A stretch of 64,000 bases of DNA from an uncultured Lachnospiraceae bacterium (GTDB lineage Bacteria > Bacillota > Clostridia > Lachnospirales > Lachnospiraceae): NCBI GenBank assembly GCA_947363565.1, contig CANAPP010000009.1:1-64000 (forward strand), given 5' to 3'. Shown here piece after piece: positions 50,571 through 60,471 of this stretch (the stretch's first letter is position 1; the number at the start of each line of letters is the position of its first letter). The notes beneath the pieces are model-generated. The model was not told the origin of the DNA, searched no databases, and was given only the letters and a program-made list of their open reading frames with translations. Position numbers and translations under genes: made by a program.

Positions 50571-51722
50571 ATGGAGATGAATTTCAAAGAGAAGATTGGA
50601 GACACAAGACCATATTGGAAGGTGATCGTAAGCCTGGCATTCAGCCTGGCGGGGACCGTGCTGTTTCTTGTTGCAGGATACCGGCTTTTGCTGTATTTTA
50701 TGCCGTTTGTGATCGGATGGCTGATCGCGTCCATCGCAGCACCTCTGGTGAACCTGCTTGAGAAAAAGGTGAAGATCATGAGAAAGCTTGGTTCGGCTCT
50801 GATCATTATCGGGGTTCTGGGAGGAATCGTGCTGCTTGTCTATCTGTTGACTGTCACTCTGAGCAGAGAGATCCAGACACTTCTCTGGGATATTCCGGAT
50901 ATGTACAAAGATCTTGAGGCGGGCTTTCGGGAGATTGGGGAAGGGATGCAGGGCCTTCAGAAGAGACTTCCGAAAGGTGTCAGGGAGGCTTTAGGGACGG
51001 TGTTCTTAAAACTGGATGACCAGATGGACAATATCGTGGAGAATGTCAGCAGGCCGACAGTGACTGCCGCCGGAAAGTTTGCCAAGAAGATACCGTCTGT
51101 GCTTGTGTCAACCATTGTGACGTTTATTTCGGCCTATTTTTTTATCGCTGACAGAGATGAGGTGCTTAAGCAGGCGAAGCGGATTACGCCGGAGCCTATT
51201 GTGAGAAGGATGACGATGGTATGTGATAATCTGAAATATGCGGTGGGCGGTTATTTTAAGGCGCAGTTCAAGATTATGGCGGTGGTCTTTTTATTGCTGG
51301 TCATCGGATTTATGCTTCTTAATGTCCATTTTACGTTTCTTTTGGCAATATTGATTGCATTTCTGGATTTTCTTCCCTTTTTTGGGACAGGAACAGCGCT
51401 TCTGCCGTGGGCGGTCTATAAGTTTCTTGTAGGGAATTATAAGATGACGGTGGGGCTTTTGGTGCTTTACGGAGTTACCCAGCTTGTCCGCCAGCTCATC
51501 CAGCCTAAACTTGTAGGAGACAGTCTTGGGATGAATCCGCTGCTTACACTGGTATTCCTTTTTGTCGGTTACCGGGCGGGCGGCCTGTTCGGGATGATCT
51601 TCGCGGTTCCTGTGGGATTGATCGTGATCAACCTCTATAAGGCAGGTGCCTTTGATTATATTCTGGATGATGTGAAGATACTGGCGGAAGGGGTCTTAAG
51701 TCTCAGGGAGAATGATCATTGA
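50571..51722 (+). CDS. AI-2E family transporter (YtvI-like permease)
   Basis: Multi-TM; 'LDFLPFFGTGTALLPWAVY...QPKLVGDSLGMNPLLTLVFLFVGYRAGGLFGMIFAVPVGLI'. Confidence 0.88.
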   Translation: MEMNFKEKIGDTRPYWKVIVSLAFSLAGTVLFLVAGYRLLLYFMPFVIGWLIASIAAPLVNLLEKKVKIMRKLGSALIIIGVLGGIVLLVYLLTVTLSREIQTLLWDIPDMYKDLEAGFREIGEGMQGLQKRLPKGVREALGTVFLKLDDQMDNIVENVSRPTVTAAGKFAKKIPSVLVSTIVTFISAYFFIADRDEVLKQAKRITPEPIVRRMTMVCDNLKYAVGGYFKAQFKIMAVVFLLLVIGFMLLNVHFTFLLAILIAFLDFLPFFGTGTALLPWAVYKFLVGNYKMTVGLLVLYGVTQLVRQLIQPKLVGDSLGMNPLLTLVFLFVGYRAGGLFGMIFAVPVGLIVINLYKAGAFDYILDDVKILAEGVLSLRENDH

Positions 51723-51800
51723 TTTGCGGAAATCAATTGACATTTCACTCGTGGTTGATTAAAATGTTTTAAGATATGAGCAAAATAAAAGGGGTGCGTG

Positions 51801-53366
51801 ATGCAGAGAAATATATTAGAATATCTGGAAGAATCCGGAAGAAGGTTCCCGGATAAGATTGTTTTCGCAGATGATAAATCAGCGGTTACCTATGGAGAGC
51901 TGATCAGACAGGCGCAGTTTCTCGGCGTATGTCTGCTGGAGCATAAAGGAAACGGCAGAGAGCCGGCATTGTGCGCGCCGGTAGCTGTTTTTATCGATCG
52001 TTCCATCGAGAGTCTGACCGGATTTTTCGGGGCGGTCTACAGCGGGAATTTTTATGTGCCCATCGACCGGCAGATGCCGGTGGCGAGGACCAGGCTGATA
52101 CTTGATACGCTGGACCCGGTGGTGATCCTGGGCGTGGAGAAAGACAGGCAGATCCTTGCACAGATGGGGATGGAGGAGCGGCTTATGGTGCTTGGCGAGG
52201 TTCTTTCGCAGGACGATAGCCATACATTAAGCGAAGAGCAGGAGAAAGCGCTTTTAAACGTGCGTATGCGCGCATTAGATACGGATCCATTGTATGCGAT
52301 CTTCACTTCGGGTTCTACAGGGGTTCCGAAAGGTGTACTGGTCAGTCACCGTTCGGTAATTGACCTGATTGATAATTTTAAGGAAGAGTTTGGTTTTTCG
52401 GAGGGCTGCGTATTCGGGAACCAGGCGCCATTTGATTTTGATGTGTCAGTGAAAGATATCTATTCGACCATCAAAAATGGGGCCTCCATGTATGTGATTC
52501 CGAAGGTGATGTTCTCTTTTCCGGCGAAGCTCATTACCTTTATGAATGAGAAACGGATCAACACCATTATCTGGGCGGTGTCGGCGCTTCGGATCATCGA
52601 GAACCTGAATGCATTTACCGGAGAGCTTCCGCGGTATCTTAAGACAGCGATGTTCTCCGGGGAAGTGATGCACAATAAGGTGCTCAATTACTGGAGAAGG
52701 TATCTGCCGGGCGTACAGTATGTGAATTTGTACGGGCCTACGGAGATTACGTGTAACTGTACATATTATAAAGTAAATCGGCCGTTTACGGACGATGAAG
52801 TGCTTCCCATCGGGATTCCCTTTAAGAATTCCGGCGTGTTTTTGCTGGATGGTGATAAGCCGGTGAGAGAAAAGCAGACAGCGGGAGAGATCTGCGTGAA
52901 GGGTACAAGCCTTGCTTTGGGGTATTATAACAATGCAGAAAAGACAGCGGAAAGTTTTTGTCAGAATCCGCTGAATCCGGCTTATCCGGAGCGTATCTAC
53001 CGCACCGGGGACATCGGAAAGTACAATGACGAGGGAGAGCTTATCTTTCTTTCCAGGAAAGATGACCAGATCAAGCATATGGGCCACCGGATAGAGCTGG
53101 GAGAGGTGGAAGCAGCAGCGAATTCTCTGGATATTCTTAAGGCAGCAGTGTGTATCTATGATAAAGCGGAGGGGAAGATCCTCATGTTCTACCAGGCAGA
53201 GGCGCCATGTGACCGGGAAGTGCTGAAGGCTCTGGGGAAGAAGCTGCCCAAATACATGTTCCCCAACAAGCTTTACTATTTTGAAAAGCTGCCAATGAAT
53301 AAGAATAATAAGATTGACCGTACATATCTGCGGGAGAATTATGTCACAGTTCACTGTGACCATTAA
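51801..53366 (+). CDS. DltA-like AMP-binding ligase (D-alanine activation)
   Basis: 'YAIFTSGSTGVPKGVLVSH', 'NLYGPTEITCNCTYY', 'YRTGDIG', 'KLPMNKNNKIDR'; followed by dltC/B/D-like genes. Confidence 0.85.
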   Translation: MQRNILEYLEESGRRFPDKIVFADDKSAVTYGELIRQAQFLGVCLLEHKGNGREPALCAPVAVFIDRSIESLTGFFGAVYSGNFYVPIDRQMPVARTRLILDTLDPVVILGVEKDRQILAQMGMEERLMVLGEVLSQDDSHTLSEEQEKALLNVRMRALDTDPLYAIFTSGSTGVPKGVLVSHRSVIDLIDNFKEEFGFSEGCVFGNQAPFDFDVSVKDIYSTIKNGASMYVIPKVMFSFPAKLITFMNEKRINTIIWAVSALRIIENLNAFTGELPRYLKTAMFSGEVMHNKVLNYWRRYLPGVQYVNLYGPTEITCNCTYYKVNRPFTDDEVLPIGIPFKNSGVFLLDGDKPVREKQTAGEICVKGTSLALGYYNNAEKTAESFCQNPLNPAYPERIYRTGDIGKYNDEGELIFLSRKDDQIKHMGHRIELGEVEAAANSLDILKAAVCIYDKAEGKILMFYQAEAPCDREVLKALGKKLPKYMFPNKLYYFEKLPMNKNNKIDRTYLRENYVTVHCDH

Positions 53367-53395
53367 TAAATAGAATACAGAAAGGAAGAAGAAAA

Positions 53396-53629
53396 ATGAG
53401 AGAAGAGATTATGGAGATTTTAACGGAGCTTAGGCCGGATGTGGAATTTGAGAATGAGAAGAAGCTGATTGACGACGGGATCCTTGACTCTTTTGACATC
53501 GTTTCTTTGGTTGGAGAGCTGAATGATGCTTTTGATGTGTCCATCAATGTGCAAGATCTCCTTCCGGAGAATTTCAACTGTGTGGACGCGATGGTTGAAC
53601 TGATCGAGAACCTTCAGGAAGAGGAGTAA
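53396..53629 (+). CDS. Acyl/D-alanyl carrier protein (DltC-like)
   Basis: 'IDDGILDSFDIVSLVGELNDAFDV' carrier Ser in DSFD. Confidence 0.85.
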   Translation: MREEIMEILTELRPDVEFENEKKLIDDGILDSFDIVSLVGELNDAFDVSINVQDLLPENFNCVDAMVELIENLQEEE

Positions 53630-53641
53630 GCAAAGAGTATT

Positions 53642-55234
53642 ATGGGTCTTACATCACTGAATTTTTTTCTGTTTTTAGCAGCCAGCCTGGTGGTATATTT
53701 TCTGTTGTCGGAAAAGTACCAGTGGCGCTGGCTTTTCGCTGTGAGCTGCTTTTTTTATGTGTACTGCAGCAGGGCGCTGTCGATATTTATTGCTGTCACT
53801 TGCGTTGCCACTTATGTTTTAAGTATTTTGATCGAAAATTCGGAAGTTCGGTATAAGGATGAGTTAAAGCAGATCAAGGCGGGAGAGCTTGCTCTTGATA
53901 AGAAGGCGGCGAAAGCACAGAATATCCGCCGAAAGCGCTTGTGTATCTGGGCTGCGGCGCTGATCAACGTGGGGATGCTTGTGGTGCTGAAATTCTGGGA
54001 TCTGATCTTTACGGATATCAATACCAGGTTTTTCGGCGGAGCTGAGAACTTTGTGCCGCTTCTTCATATCGGCCTACCCCTTGGAATCTCTTTTTACACC
54101 TTCCAGGCAGTGGGTTATCTTGTGGACATCTACCGAAAGCAGGCGGCGGCAGAGCGTAACTTTTTCAAGGCAGCGCTGTTTATCACATTTTTCCCGCAGA
54201 TTGTTCAGGGGCCGATCTCCAGGTTCTCACAGCTCGCACCGGAGCTTTACAGCGGTCATAAATTCGATTTTAAAAATCTTACGGATGGGTTTTATCTGAT
54301 GCTGTGGGGGATGTTTAAGAAGATGGTCATCGCTGACCGGGCGGGGATCATGGTGGATTATGTGTTCTATGATTACCAGAATTTCTCCGGCTGGCAGTTC
54401 TGGGTGGCGGCTTTTGCTTATGCGTTCCAGATGTATGGGGATTTCTCCGGCGGGATTGACATCGTGCGGGGAGCGGCGAAGATGTTCGGCATTGAGATGG
54501 TGGATAACTTTGAGCGCCCTTATTTTTCCAAGGATATCCCGGAGTTCTGGAGGCGGTGGCATATGACGCTGGGGACGTGGTTCAGGGACTACTTATTCTA
54601 TCCCATGTCTTTGTCGTCCACGGCCCAGAAGGTGTCAAAGTCACTGCGAAAGAAAGGACATCTCCATCTGGCAAAGATGCTGCCGGCACATGTATCCTGT
54701 ATCGTCCTCTGGCTTGCCAACGGCGCATGGCACGGGGCGGGCACCCAGTACATTGTGTTCGGCCTGTATCACGGGATTCTGACGGTGCTCTCAGAGGAGT
54801 ATCATGGGAAGCTGGTGCAGCTTGGAGACAAGCTGCACATTAACCAGAAATGTGCGTCATGGAGCTTTTTCCAGATGGCGAGAACATTCTTTTTGGTGGC
54901 AGTAGGGCGTGTCATCTACATCACGCCGAATTTTGGAGCGTCCCTTACGATATTAAAATCCATGTTCACTGCGAAGAATGTGGGAATCTTTTTTAACGAG
55001 GGCTTGTACAAACTGGGGCTTGACCGGCCGGATTTCTATGTGCTTGTCTTTGCCTGTCTGGTACTTCTTGTGGTGGAGATCTTCCAGGAGCGGATGAAGA
55101 TCAGAGAGTGGCTGTATGGGCAGAACTTATATTTCCGGTGGGGACTGGCTTTCGGGCTTATCTTTACCGTGCTTATCTTTGGGGTGTACGGACACGGGTA
55201 TGACGCGGCCGGATTTATCTATATGCAGTATTAG
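53642..55234 (+). CDS. MBOAT O-acyltransferase (DltB-like)
   Basis: 'LPLGISFYTFQAVGYLVDIYR', 'EFWRRWHMTLGTWFRDYLFYP', 'WLANGAWHGAGTQYIVFGLYHG'. Confidence 0.9.
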   Translation: MGLTSLNFFLFLAASLVVYFLLSEKYQWRWLFAVSCFFYVYCSRALSIFIAVTCVATYVLSILIENSEVRYKDELKQIKAGELALDKKAAKAQNIRRKRLCIWAAALINVGMLVVLKFWDLIFTDINTRFFGGAENFVPLLHIGLPLGISFYTFQAVGYLVDIYRKQAAAERNFFKAALFITFFPQIVQGPISRFSQLAPELYSGHKFDFKNLTDGFYLMLWGMFKKMVIADRAGIMVDYVFYDYQNFSGWQFWVAAFAYAFQMYGDFSGGIDIVRGAAKMFGIEMVDNFERPYFSKDIPEFWRRWHMTLGTWFRDYLFYPMSLSSTAQKVSKSLRKKGHLHLAKMLPAHVSCIVLWLANGAWHGAGTQYIVFGLYHGILTVLSEEYHGKLVQLGDKLHINQKCASWSFFQMARTFFLVAVGRVIYITPNFGASLTILKSMFTAKNVGIFFNEGLYKLGLDRPDFYVLVFACLVLLVVEIFQERMKIREWLYGQNLYFRWGLAFGLIFTVLIFGVYGHGYDAAGFIYMQY

Positions 55235-55255
55235 TTAGGATTTAGGAGTAATAAT

Positions 55256-56779
55256 ATGACGCGGAAAAATGTGATCAAGCTGATATCAGCATCGCTGATT
55301 TTTATCATAATCTTCGGGATACTGACTGCCGTTATGGAGCCGAAGTGGAATTATTACGGCAATCAGACCCAGACCAGGGTCCAGGCTTTCTACCGGCAGG
55401 AGAAGAACAGTCATGATGTGATCTATCTTGGCTCAAGCTTCTCCTACTGCGGCATCTCACCCCTTAAGATCTGGGAGGAGCAGGGCATCTCCGGGTATGT
55501 GTTCTCTAATCCGGCGCAGAAGGCGTGGATCAGTGCTTATTACCTGGAGGAGGCGTTAAAGTATCAGACACCGGAAGTGGTCATCTACGAGGCGGGTGCG
55601 ATCTTAGACGAGGAGGAGACAGACGAAGGGCATAACCGGAAGAATATCGATTATCTCCGCTGGTCGCCCACGAAGCTTAAGGCGATCATGACTGTCTGTA
55701 AAAATACCGGGGAGTCGAAAAAGGAGTATCTCTTTCCGCTCCTTCGGTTCCACTCGAGATGGAGCGACCTTGACCAGTCGGACTTCCATCTGGCGTGGGA
55801 TTCCTCTTATTACCTTATGGGAACGGCGTTAAAGCTTACCACAAGACCGGCGTCTAAGAAGAATATCGCGAAGTATGATGCATGGCAGCCGGGCACCATG
55901 GAAGTGCCGTCAAATGAGATCGGATCGAAATGCACGGATGCGGTGCTTAAGATGAAGGAGCTTTGCGAGGAGAAAGGCATCAAGTTCCAGCTTGTGCGTA
56001 TGCCCAGTATGCAGTGGTCGCCGGAGGCATACGAGATTGTACAGCGGTTTGCGGATGAACATGAGATTCCTTTTCTGGATATGAACCTTCACCGGGAGGA
56101 GATCGGGGTGAACTGGCGGACGGATACCCATGACAAGGGGATGCATCTTAATATCTTGGGATGCGAGAAGGCATCTTCTTTCCTGGGGAAATATCTGAAA
56201 GAGAATTATGAGTTCGAGACGGCCATGAGTGACGAGAACCGGAAGTTCTGGGATGCGTCGGCGGTGAAGTTTAATTCTCTTGTGGAGTCCTACACGCTGC
56301 CGGTAGTGAAAGACTGTGGAGATTATGTGCGTGCCCTTGGAAATGAAAACTTTATCACAGCGGTTACGGTGTGCGGCACGACAGGAAGTTATTTTACGGC
56401 GGAGCAGCAAAAGGCATTTTCGGAACTTGGACTTAAAGTTCCGGCGGCAGATACCGAAAAAGGAACGGCTTACTTTGCGCTCCTTGATGGCAGGAAAGTG
56501 GTTCGTGAAAAGGAGAAGACAGGCGTCGCTAAAGCCAAACCTTATCCATGGGGAGAAGATACTTTTCAGATTGTCAGCGGGGATCTTGCGCACAGGGAGA
56601 AAACCCGGGTTACGGTAAGTGGGAATGAATATGAAGTGAATAAGCCGGGCATCAACATCGTTGTGTATGACAAGACACTGGGCCAGGTGGTGGATGTGGT
56701 GAACTTTGACACGACGAAAGAGGGTGTTCCCGCGAAGCATGTGAAGCAGCCGCTTATCGAAGATGACGGCGGAGAGTAA
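55256..56779 (+). CDS. DltD-like/SGNH-type membrane-anchored protein
   Basis: N-terminal TM; 'VIYLGSSFSYCGISPLKIWEEQGISGYVFSNPAQ', 'DTHDKGMHLNILGCEKAS'. Confidence 0.78.
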   Translation: MTRKNVIKLISASLIFIIIFGILTAVMEPKWNYYGNQTQTRVQAFYRQEKNSHDVIYLGSSFSYCGISPLKIWEEQGISGYVFSNPAQKAWISAYYLEEALKYQTPEVVIYEAGAILDEEETDEGHNRKNIDYLRWSPTKLKAIMTVCKNTGESKKEYLFPLLRFHSRWSDLDQSDFHLAWDSSYYLMGTALKLTTRPASKKNIAKYDAWQPGTMEVPSNEIGSKCTDAVLKMKELCEEKGIKFQLVRMPSMQWSPEAYEIVQRFADEHEIPFLDMNLHREEIGVNWRTDTHDKGMHLNILGCEKASSFLGKYLKENYEFETAMSDENRKFWDASAVKFNSLVESYTLPVVKDCGDYVRALGNENFITAVTVCGTTGSYFTAEQQKAFSELGLKVPAADTEKGTAYFALLDGRKVVREKEKTGVAKAKPYPWGEDTFQIVSGDLAHREKTRVTVSGNEYEVNKPGINIVVYDKTLGQVVDVVNFDTTKEGVPAKHVKQPLIEDDGGE

Positions 56780-56805
56780 GATCCGATAGAGGAATAGGAG
56801 AGCAA

Positions 56806-56839
56806 AAGGAGCCGGGACGCAATAAGTTCTCGGCTCCTT
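56806..56839. terminator. Terminator after the dlt-like operon
   Basis: aaggagccg...cggctcctt stem. Confidence 0.75.
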
Positions 56840-56878
56840 CTGTTACATCTTATATTCTAAACGGAGTTAAAGCTTTCA

Positions 56879-57595
56879 TCAAACCATCTTTTTCAGCCGG
56901 ATATAAATGCCCACAAAACAGGTATATGGTTTGATGATTGTCTCGAAGTGTTTTTTGTCGCCAAGTGCGAACTGATTATCTGTCGCAAGCCAATCATCCC
57001 ATGCTTTGCAAAAGCAATCCATTTCCCATGTTTTTACCGACTCGATGCGGCTATTGCTGCCGATGAGTTCTTTCCAGAGTTTTGGACTTTTGAACATATA
57101 GGCTTCATCGCCAAGCCAATCGGAAAGAAGCTCTTGGGCGCGGCCGGTATATTCATCCTTCAGGCCGGGGATAGCGATCAGGATCACTCCGTCATCTTTC
57201 ATAAATGGCAGGATCTTTTCCAGAAAGAAGCCCTTGCTTCCCGCAAAATAATGATACGAATCAATACTGATTAGGGCGCGGAACTTCCTTTTCTCAAAAT
57301 GAAGATTGTTCGCATCTTCACAAACAGGCGTTATCTGCTGTGCGACACCCCATCTGGCAAACCGCCTTTCATTTTCTTTTGCACTTATCCACAGATCATT
57401 TGCGAAAACTCTCGCTCCGGTCTCTTTAGCAATGACAAGACTTGTCAGTCCCGTCCCGCATCCCAAATCGAGGATCATATCATCAGGAGCGGACGGTAAG
57501 GGATATTTATCAAATAGTTCTGCTAATATCCTTACACTGTTTGGCCCCATCATTGTTTCTGCCGAAATGTATGTCTTGTAGTCACTGATATTCAT
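56879..57595 (-). CDS. SAM-dependent methyltransferase
   Basis: 'MILDLGCGTGLTSLVIAKETGARVFANDLW' motif I, 'FRALISIDSYHYF'. Confidence 0.85.
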   Translation of the reverse strand: MNISDYKTYISAETMMGPNSVRILAELFDKYPLPSAPDDMILDLGCGTGLTSLVIAKETGARVFANDLWISAKENERRFARWGVAQQITPVCEDANNLHFEKRKFRALISIDSYHYFAGSKGFFLEKILPFMKDDGVILIAIPGLKDEYTGRAQELLSDWLGDEAYMFKSPKLWKELIGSNSRIESVKTWEMDCFCKAWDDWLATDNQFALGDKKHFETIIKPYTCFVGIYIRLKKMV

Positions 57596-57683
57596 ATAGC
57601 CTCCTCTTGGTTTTCTCTTGGTTTTCGCTGTTTACGCAGCAATTCATTTCGTTCAATATTCGGATCATTGACAGTTGTGCCTG

Positions 57684-57947
57684 TCAGGATAGTTCATCGC
57701 ATCCACAATATAATTCTTCATTAAATCTCGTAAAAGCTGTTTCTTTTACATAGATTTCTTCTAATGCATAGATTTTTTCTAAGCCGCAATCGGAAAATTT
57801 AGCAATTGGTCCGGCATAGAGCTGTTCTAAAATTTTGATATATTCTTTTTTCAGATATTTCCTATGTGTTGATAAGACCCTCTGCAGTTCCGTTTTGAAT
57901 GTTTCGTCATCGCATTCATCATCAACTTTCAATGAAGCCATAAGCAT
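57684..57947 (-). CDS. Hypothetical small protein, possibly 3' part of a frameshifted gene
   Basis: Upstream minus-strand sequence encodes MLENKYHFEFPQLYETLYFTK in another frame. Confidence 0.35.
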   Translation of the reverse strand: MLMASLKVDDECDDETFKTELQRVLSTHRKYLKKEYIKILEQLYAGPIAKFSDCGLEKIYALEEIYVKETAFTRFNEELYCGCDELS

Positions 57948-58025
57948 TTTGTAAAATATAAAGTCTCATATAATTGAGGAAATTCAAAATGATATTTATT
58001 TTCTAACATAACGGATAGTCTCCTT

Positions 58026-58427
58026 TTACTTTTTCTGTCCTTTGCTGATACATAAACTTTCAAATTCAACCTCGACCAGAGAAGTTGGATTTATGACAAA
58101 GCCGGCAGATGTGATTTTGTTATTGAAAAATTCAACAGATGTATCGTGGTCAAGGAATTTATTGAAGGTCAGGTATTGCTCGATTTCATCCGTGAGGATA
58201 AACGCAACCCGTTTCAGACGCTCATCCGGGAAACCATTTGCAAAATGAACGCTTTTCATCATGCGTTTTAATTTTGTCTGCGGATAGGTTTCTTGAAGCT
58301 TCTGCCGGAGCAATAAGACAATTTCCTCGTAGGTATTGTTTTTTAATTGCTCCAGATCATCGATGTTTAGAATATGTTCATCGTGCAGGTGTCTGGCAAG
58401 TGCAAATGCTCTTTCTTGTAAATCCAT
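58026..58427 (-). CDS. Hypothetical protein
   Basis: ORF MDLQERAFALARHLHDEHILN... with aaggaagg-like RBS; no recognised family. Confidence 0.5.
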   Translation of the reverse strand: MDLQERAFALARHLHDEHILNIDDLEQLKNNTYEEIVLLLRQKLQETYPQTKLKRMMKSVHFANGFPDERLKRVAFILTDEIEQYLTFNKFLDHDTSVEFFNNKITSAGFVINPTSLVEVEFESLCISKGQKK

Positions 58428-58444
58428 GATAATCGCTCCTTCCT

Positions 58445-58660
58445 TTATCTTTCCCAAATGTCGATTAAAAAATGGTATTTATCCCGGGAATCGAGGCCGC
58501 ATTCCATGATGCGGCTAAAATCGCTTTCCGCAAGCAAAAAGCCTGCCACGTTTTTTTCGCTCCGCCACAAAGAGGCCACGGCGCATTTTAGGTCCAATAG
58601 TTTGATCTTGCTCCATAAACCGCAGTGATAGTAATATTCTCCCTGCGCTTTTAACTTCAT
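58445..58660 (-). CDS. Hypothetical small protein
   Basis: ORF directly upstream of the previous one, same strand. Confidence 0.4.
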   Translation of the reverse strand: MKLKAQGEYYYHCGLWSKIKLLDLKCAVASLWRSEKNVAGFLLAESDFSRIMECGLDSRDKYHFLIDIWER

Positions 58661-58752
58661 CGTGTCAATGATCCAGGAGCAGATCTTTTCTCCTCTTCAA
58701 TCCAGGTTCTATATGATCGTCAATCCATGGATGCTGAAGCTGGTTACAAGTC

Positions 58753-59319
58753 TCAGTTGTACAGGAAAGAAAAGACTTCCCGAAGCTTGGGCGCAAACAG
58801 CCCGGCCAAAGGGAACACAATGCCTATACCGCACAGGAGCGCGGATACACGGCGGTCAAGCCTTTGGGTGTCCAGGACATAAAATACTGTTGGATTGTCT
58901 GGAGCATAATACAAATCCACTTTTCTCCCAACGGTTAACCGGTGAAGGCTTGAGCCGTTTACCGATGTGACCCGGTAGGTCCTCCCGCCGGCCTGAAACT
59001 CAAATTCCGGGAAGAAGGTGTCGTTTTTCCCTGTACGCTTCCTCCTGCCCGGTGAGGTGACCACAGCCGTTGTGCGGGCGGTGGCGCAAGCGCGTTCCCT
59101 GAGTATACGGCGGCGGATGGGCATCCCGATTGCGAAAAAAATAAGGGGGAATATGCAAAATGCCGCGTCACAGATACGCTCTTCCATATTTCTGCCGGGC
59201 AGACATAAGATGATACCCGCAAAAACCAGGCAGCAAATCGACCAGACGACAGCGAAAATGCGCCATCTTTTCCATGCGTTACCCATAATAAGGCTCCCTC
59301 CTGCTTCTTGAGTGTTCAT
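58753..59319 (-). CDS. DUF3592-like membrane protein
   Basis: TM segments at both ends flanking 'TFFPEFEFQAGGRTYRVTSVNGSSLHRLTVGRKVDLYYAPDNPTVFYV'. Confidence 0.7.
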   Translation of the reverse strand: MNTQEAGGSLIMGNAWKRWRIFAVVWSICCLVFAGIILCLPGRNMEERICDAAFCIFPLIFFAIGMPIRRRILRERACATARTTAVVTSPGRRKRTGKNDTFFPEFEFQAGGRTYRVTSVNGSSLHRLTVGRKVDLYYAPDNPTVFYVLDTQRLDRRVSALLCGIGIVFPLAGLFAPKLREVFSFLYN

Positions 59320-59942
59320 TTCGTCTTTGCATGAATATCCGGAGTCCGGGCTGGCGCACCGTCTCCGGGGAAGATCTTTTCGAAATGGCAGTGCTCCTTT
59401 ACCGACAGAAGCTTATCCCCGCCGAAGTCAAGCTCAATGATCCAGGGCATCCAGTCGATGATGCGCAGATAATCCGCGCACCCAAACGCTGGCTGATAGT
59501 AATTCAAGACCGTACTGAGAGCTGTTCCGTGTGTGCCGATTACGATCCGCTCGCCGGGGTGCCTTGCCAGAATCTCCGTCAGCGCCGCGATATTGCGCTT
59601 TTGGACCATGCGGAGTGATTCGCCGTTTTCCTCGTGATAATCATGGTCAGCCCACCGCTTTTTGAACATGTCCCTGTTGTTGCCGCCGGCGCCTGATTCG
59701 CGTTCCCGAAGTCTTTCGTCAATAAAGATTTCTTTCCGGAAATATGCCGCCGTATCTGCAATCGTATCAAAGCTTCGCTTATACGGGCTGCTGTAAAATA
59801 CATCTATTCCTTTGTCCTTCAGGAAATCCAGTACGATTCCGGCATCCGTCTTCCCCGCCGCGGTCAGCGGCTGCGTCCGGTCGTCTTTCCACGAGAAATC
59901 CGGCTGCGCGTGACGGACAAAATATATTTGTGACATTTTCAT
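59316..59942 (-). CDS. Histidine phosphatase family protein
   Basis: 'IYFVRHAQPDFSW' (RHG-type), 'YSSPYKRSFDTI', 'IGTHGTALSTVL'. Confidence 0.9.
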   Translation of the reverse strand: MKMSQIYFVRHAQPDFSWKDDRTQPLTAAGKTDAGIVLDFLKDKGIDVFYSSPYKRSFDTIADTAAYFRKEIFIDERLRERESGAGGNNRDMFKKRWADHDYHEENGESLRMVQKRNIAALTEILARHPGERIVIGTHGTALSTVLNYYQPAFGCADYLRIIDWMPWIIELDFGGDKLLSVKEHCHFEKIFPGDGAPARTPDIHAKTK

Positions 59943-60042
59943 GATGAATCCTCCGTAAATGCTGAACATGGTTTGACGGAAATATTATGGTATGAACAGT
60001 AATCATATTATAACACAGAATAACAAATTTTCCCATAAGCTC

Positions 60043-60071
60043 TCGACAAAACCATAAACATATATTATAAT
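60043..60071 (+). promoter_or_regulatory. Sigma-A promoter of perR
   Basis: TCGACA (60043-60048) - N17 - TATAAT (60066-60071). Confidence 0.7.
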
Positions 60072-60085
60072 TAGAATAATTCTAA
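60071..60085. promoter_or_regulatory. PerR-box-like 7-1-7 palindrome
   Basis: TTAGAAT-A-ATTCTAA abutting the -10, compare PerR consensus TTATAATNATTATAA. Confidence 0.7.
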
Positions 60086-60104
60086 AAACAGAGGCGGTGT
60101 TGAG

Positions 60105-60467
60105 ATGACCAAATATGCAAAGATTATTCTGGAATTGATCAACCAGTCTGACCGGCATATGACAGCGGAGCAGCTTTTTTTCGAACTGAAAAAGACAGAG
60201 CCAAAAGTCGTTCTGGCGACCGTATATAACAATCTGAACACCTTGTGCCAGGAGGGGCTGATCCGGAGATTATCCATGGAAGGTTCTGCCGACCGCTTTG
60301 ATAAGCTTAAGAAGCATGACCACCTTGTATGTAAAAAATGCGGCGCAGTATCTGATCAAAGCTTTGAGGATCTGACCAAGGATTTGGAAAAACAGTTAGG
60401 AGAAGCAATCGTATCTTATGATCTGAAAGTATACTATCTCTGCCCGGAATGCAGGGAAGAAAGATAA
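60105..60467 (+). CDS. perR: Fur-family regulator, PerR-like
   Basis: '[32 protein letters not shown]', metal site '[10 protein letters not shown]', 'CPECREER'. Confidence 0.88.
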   Translation: MTKYAKIILELINQSDRHMTAEQLFFELKKTEPKVVLATVYNNLNTLCQEGLIRRLSMEGSADRFDKLKKHDHLVCKKCGAVSDQSFEDLTKDLEKQLGEAIVSYDLKVYYLCPECREER

Positions 60468-60471
60468 GGAG

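Noticed and set aside
52446-53363. 305-aa antisense ORF opposite the dltA-like gene
   Set aside because: Shadow ORF without family signature.
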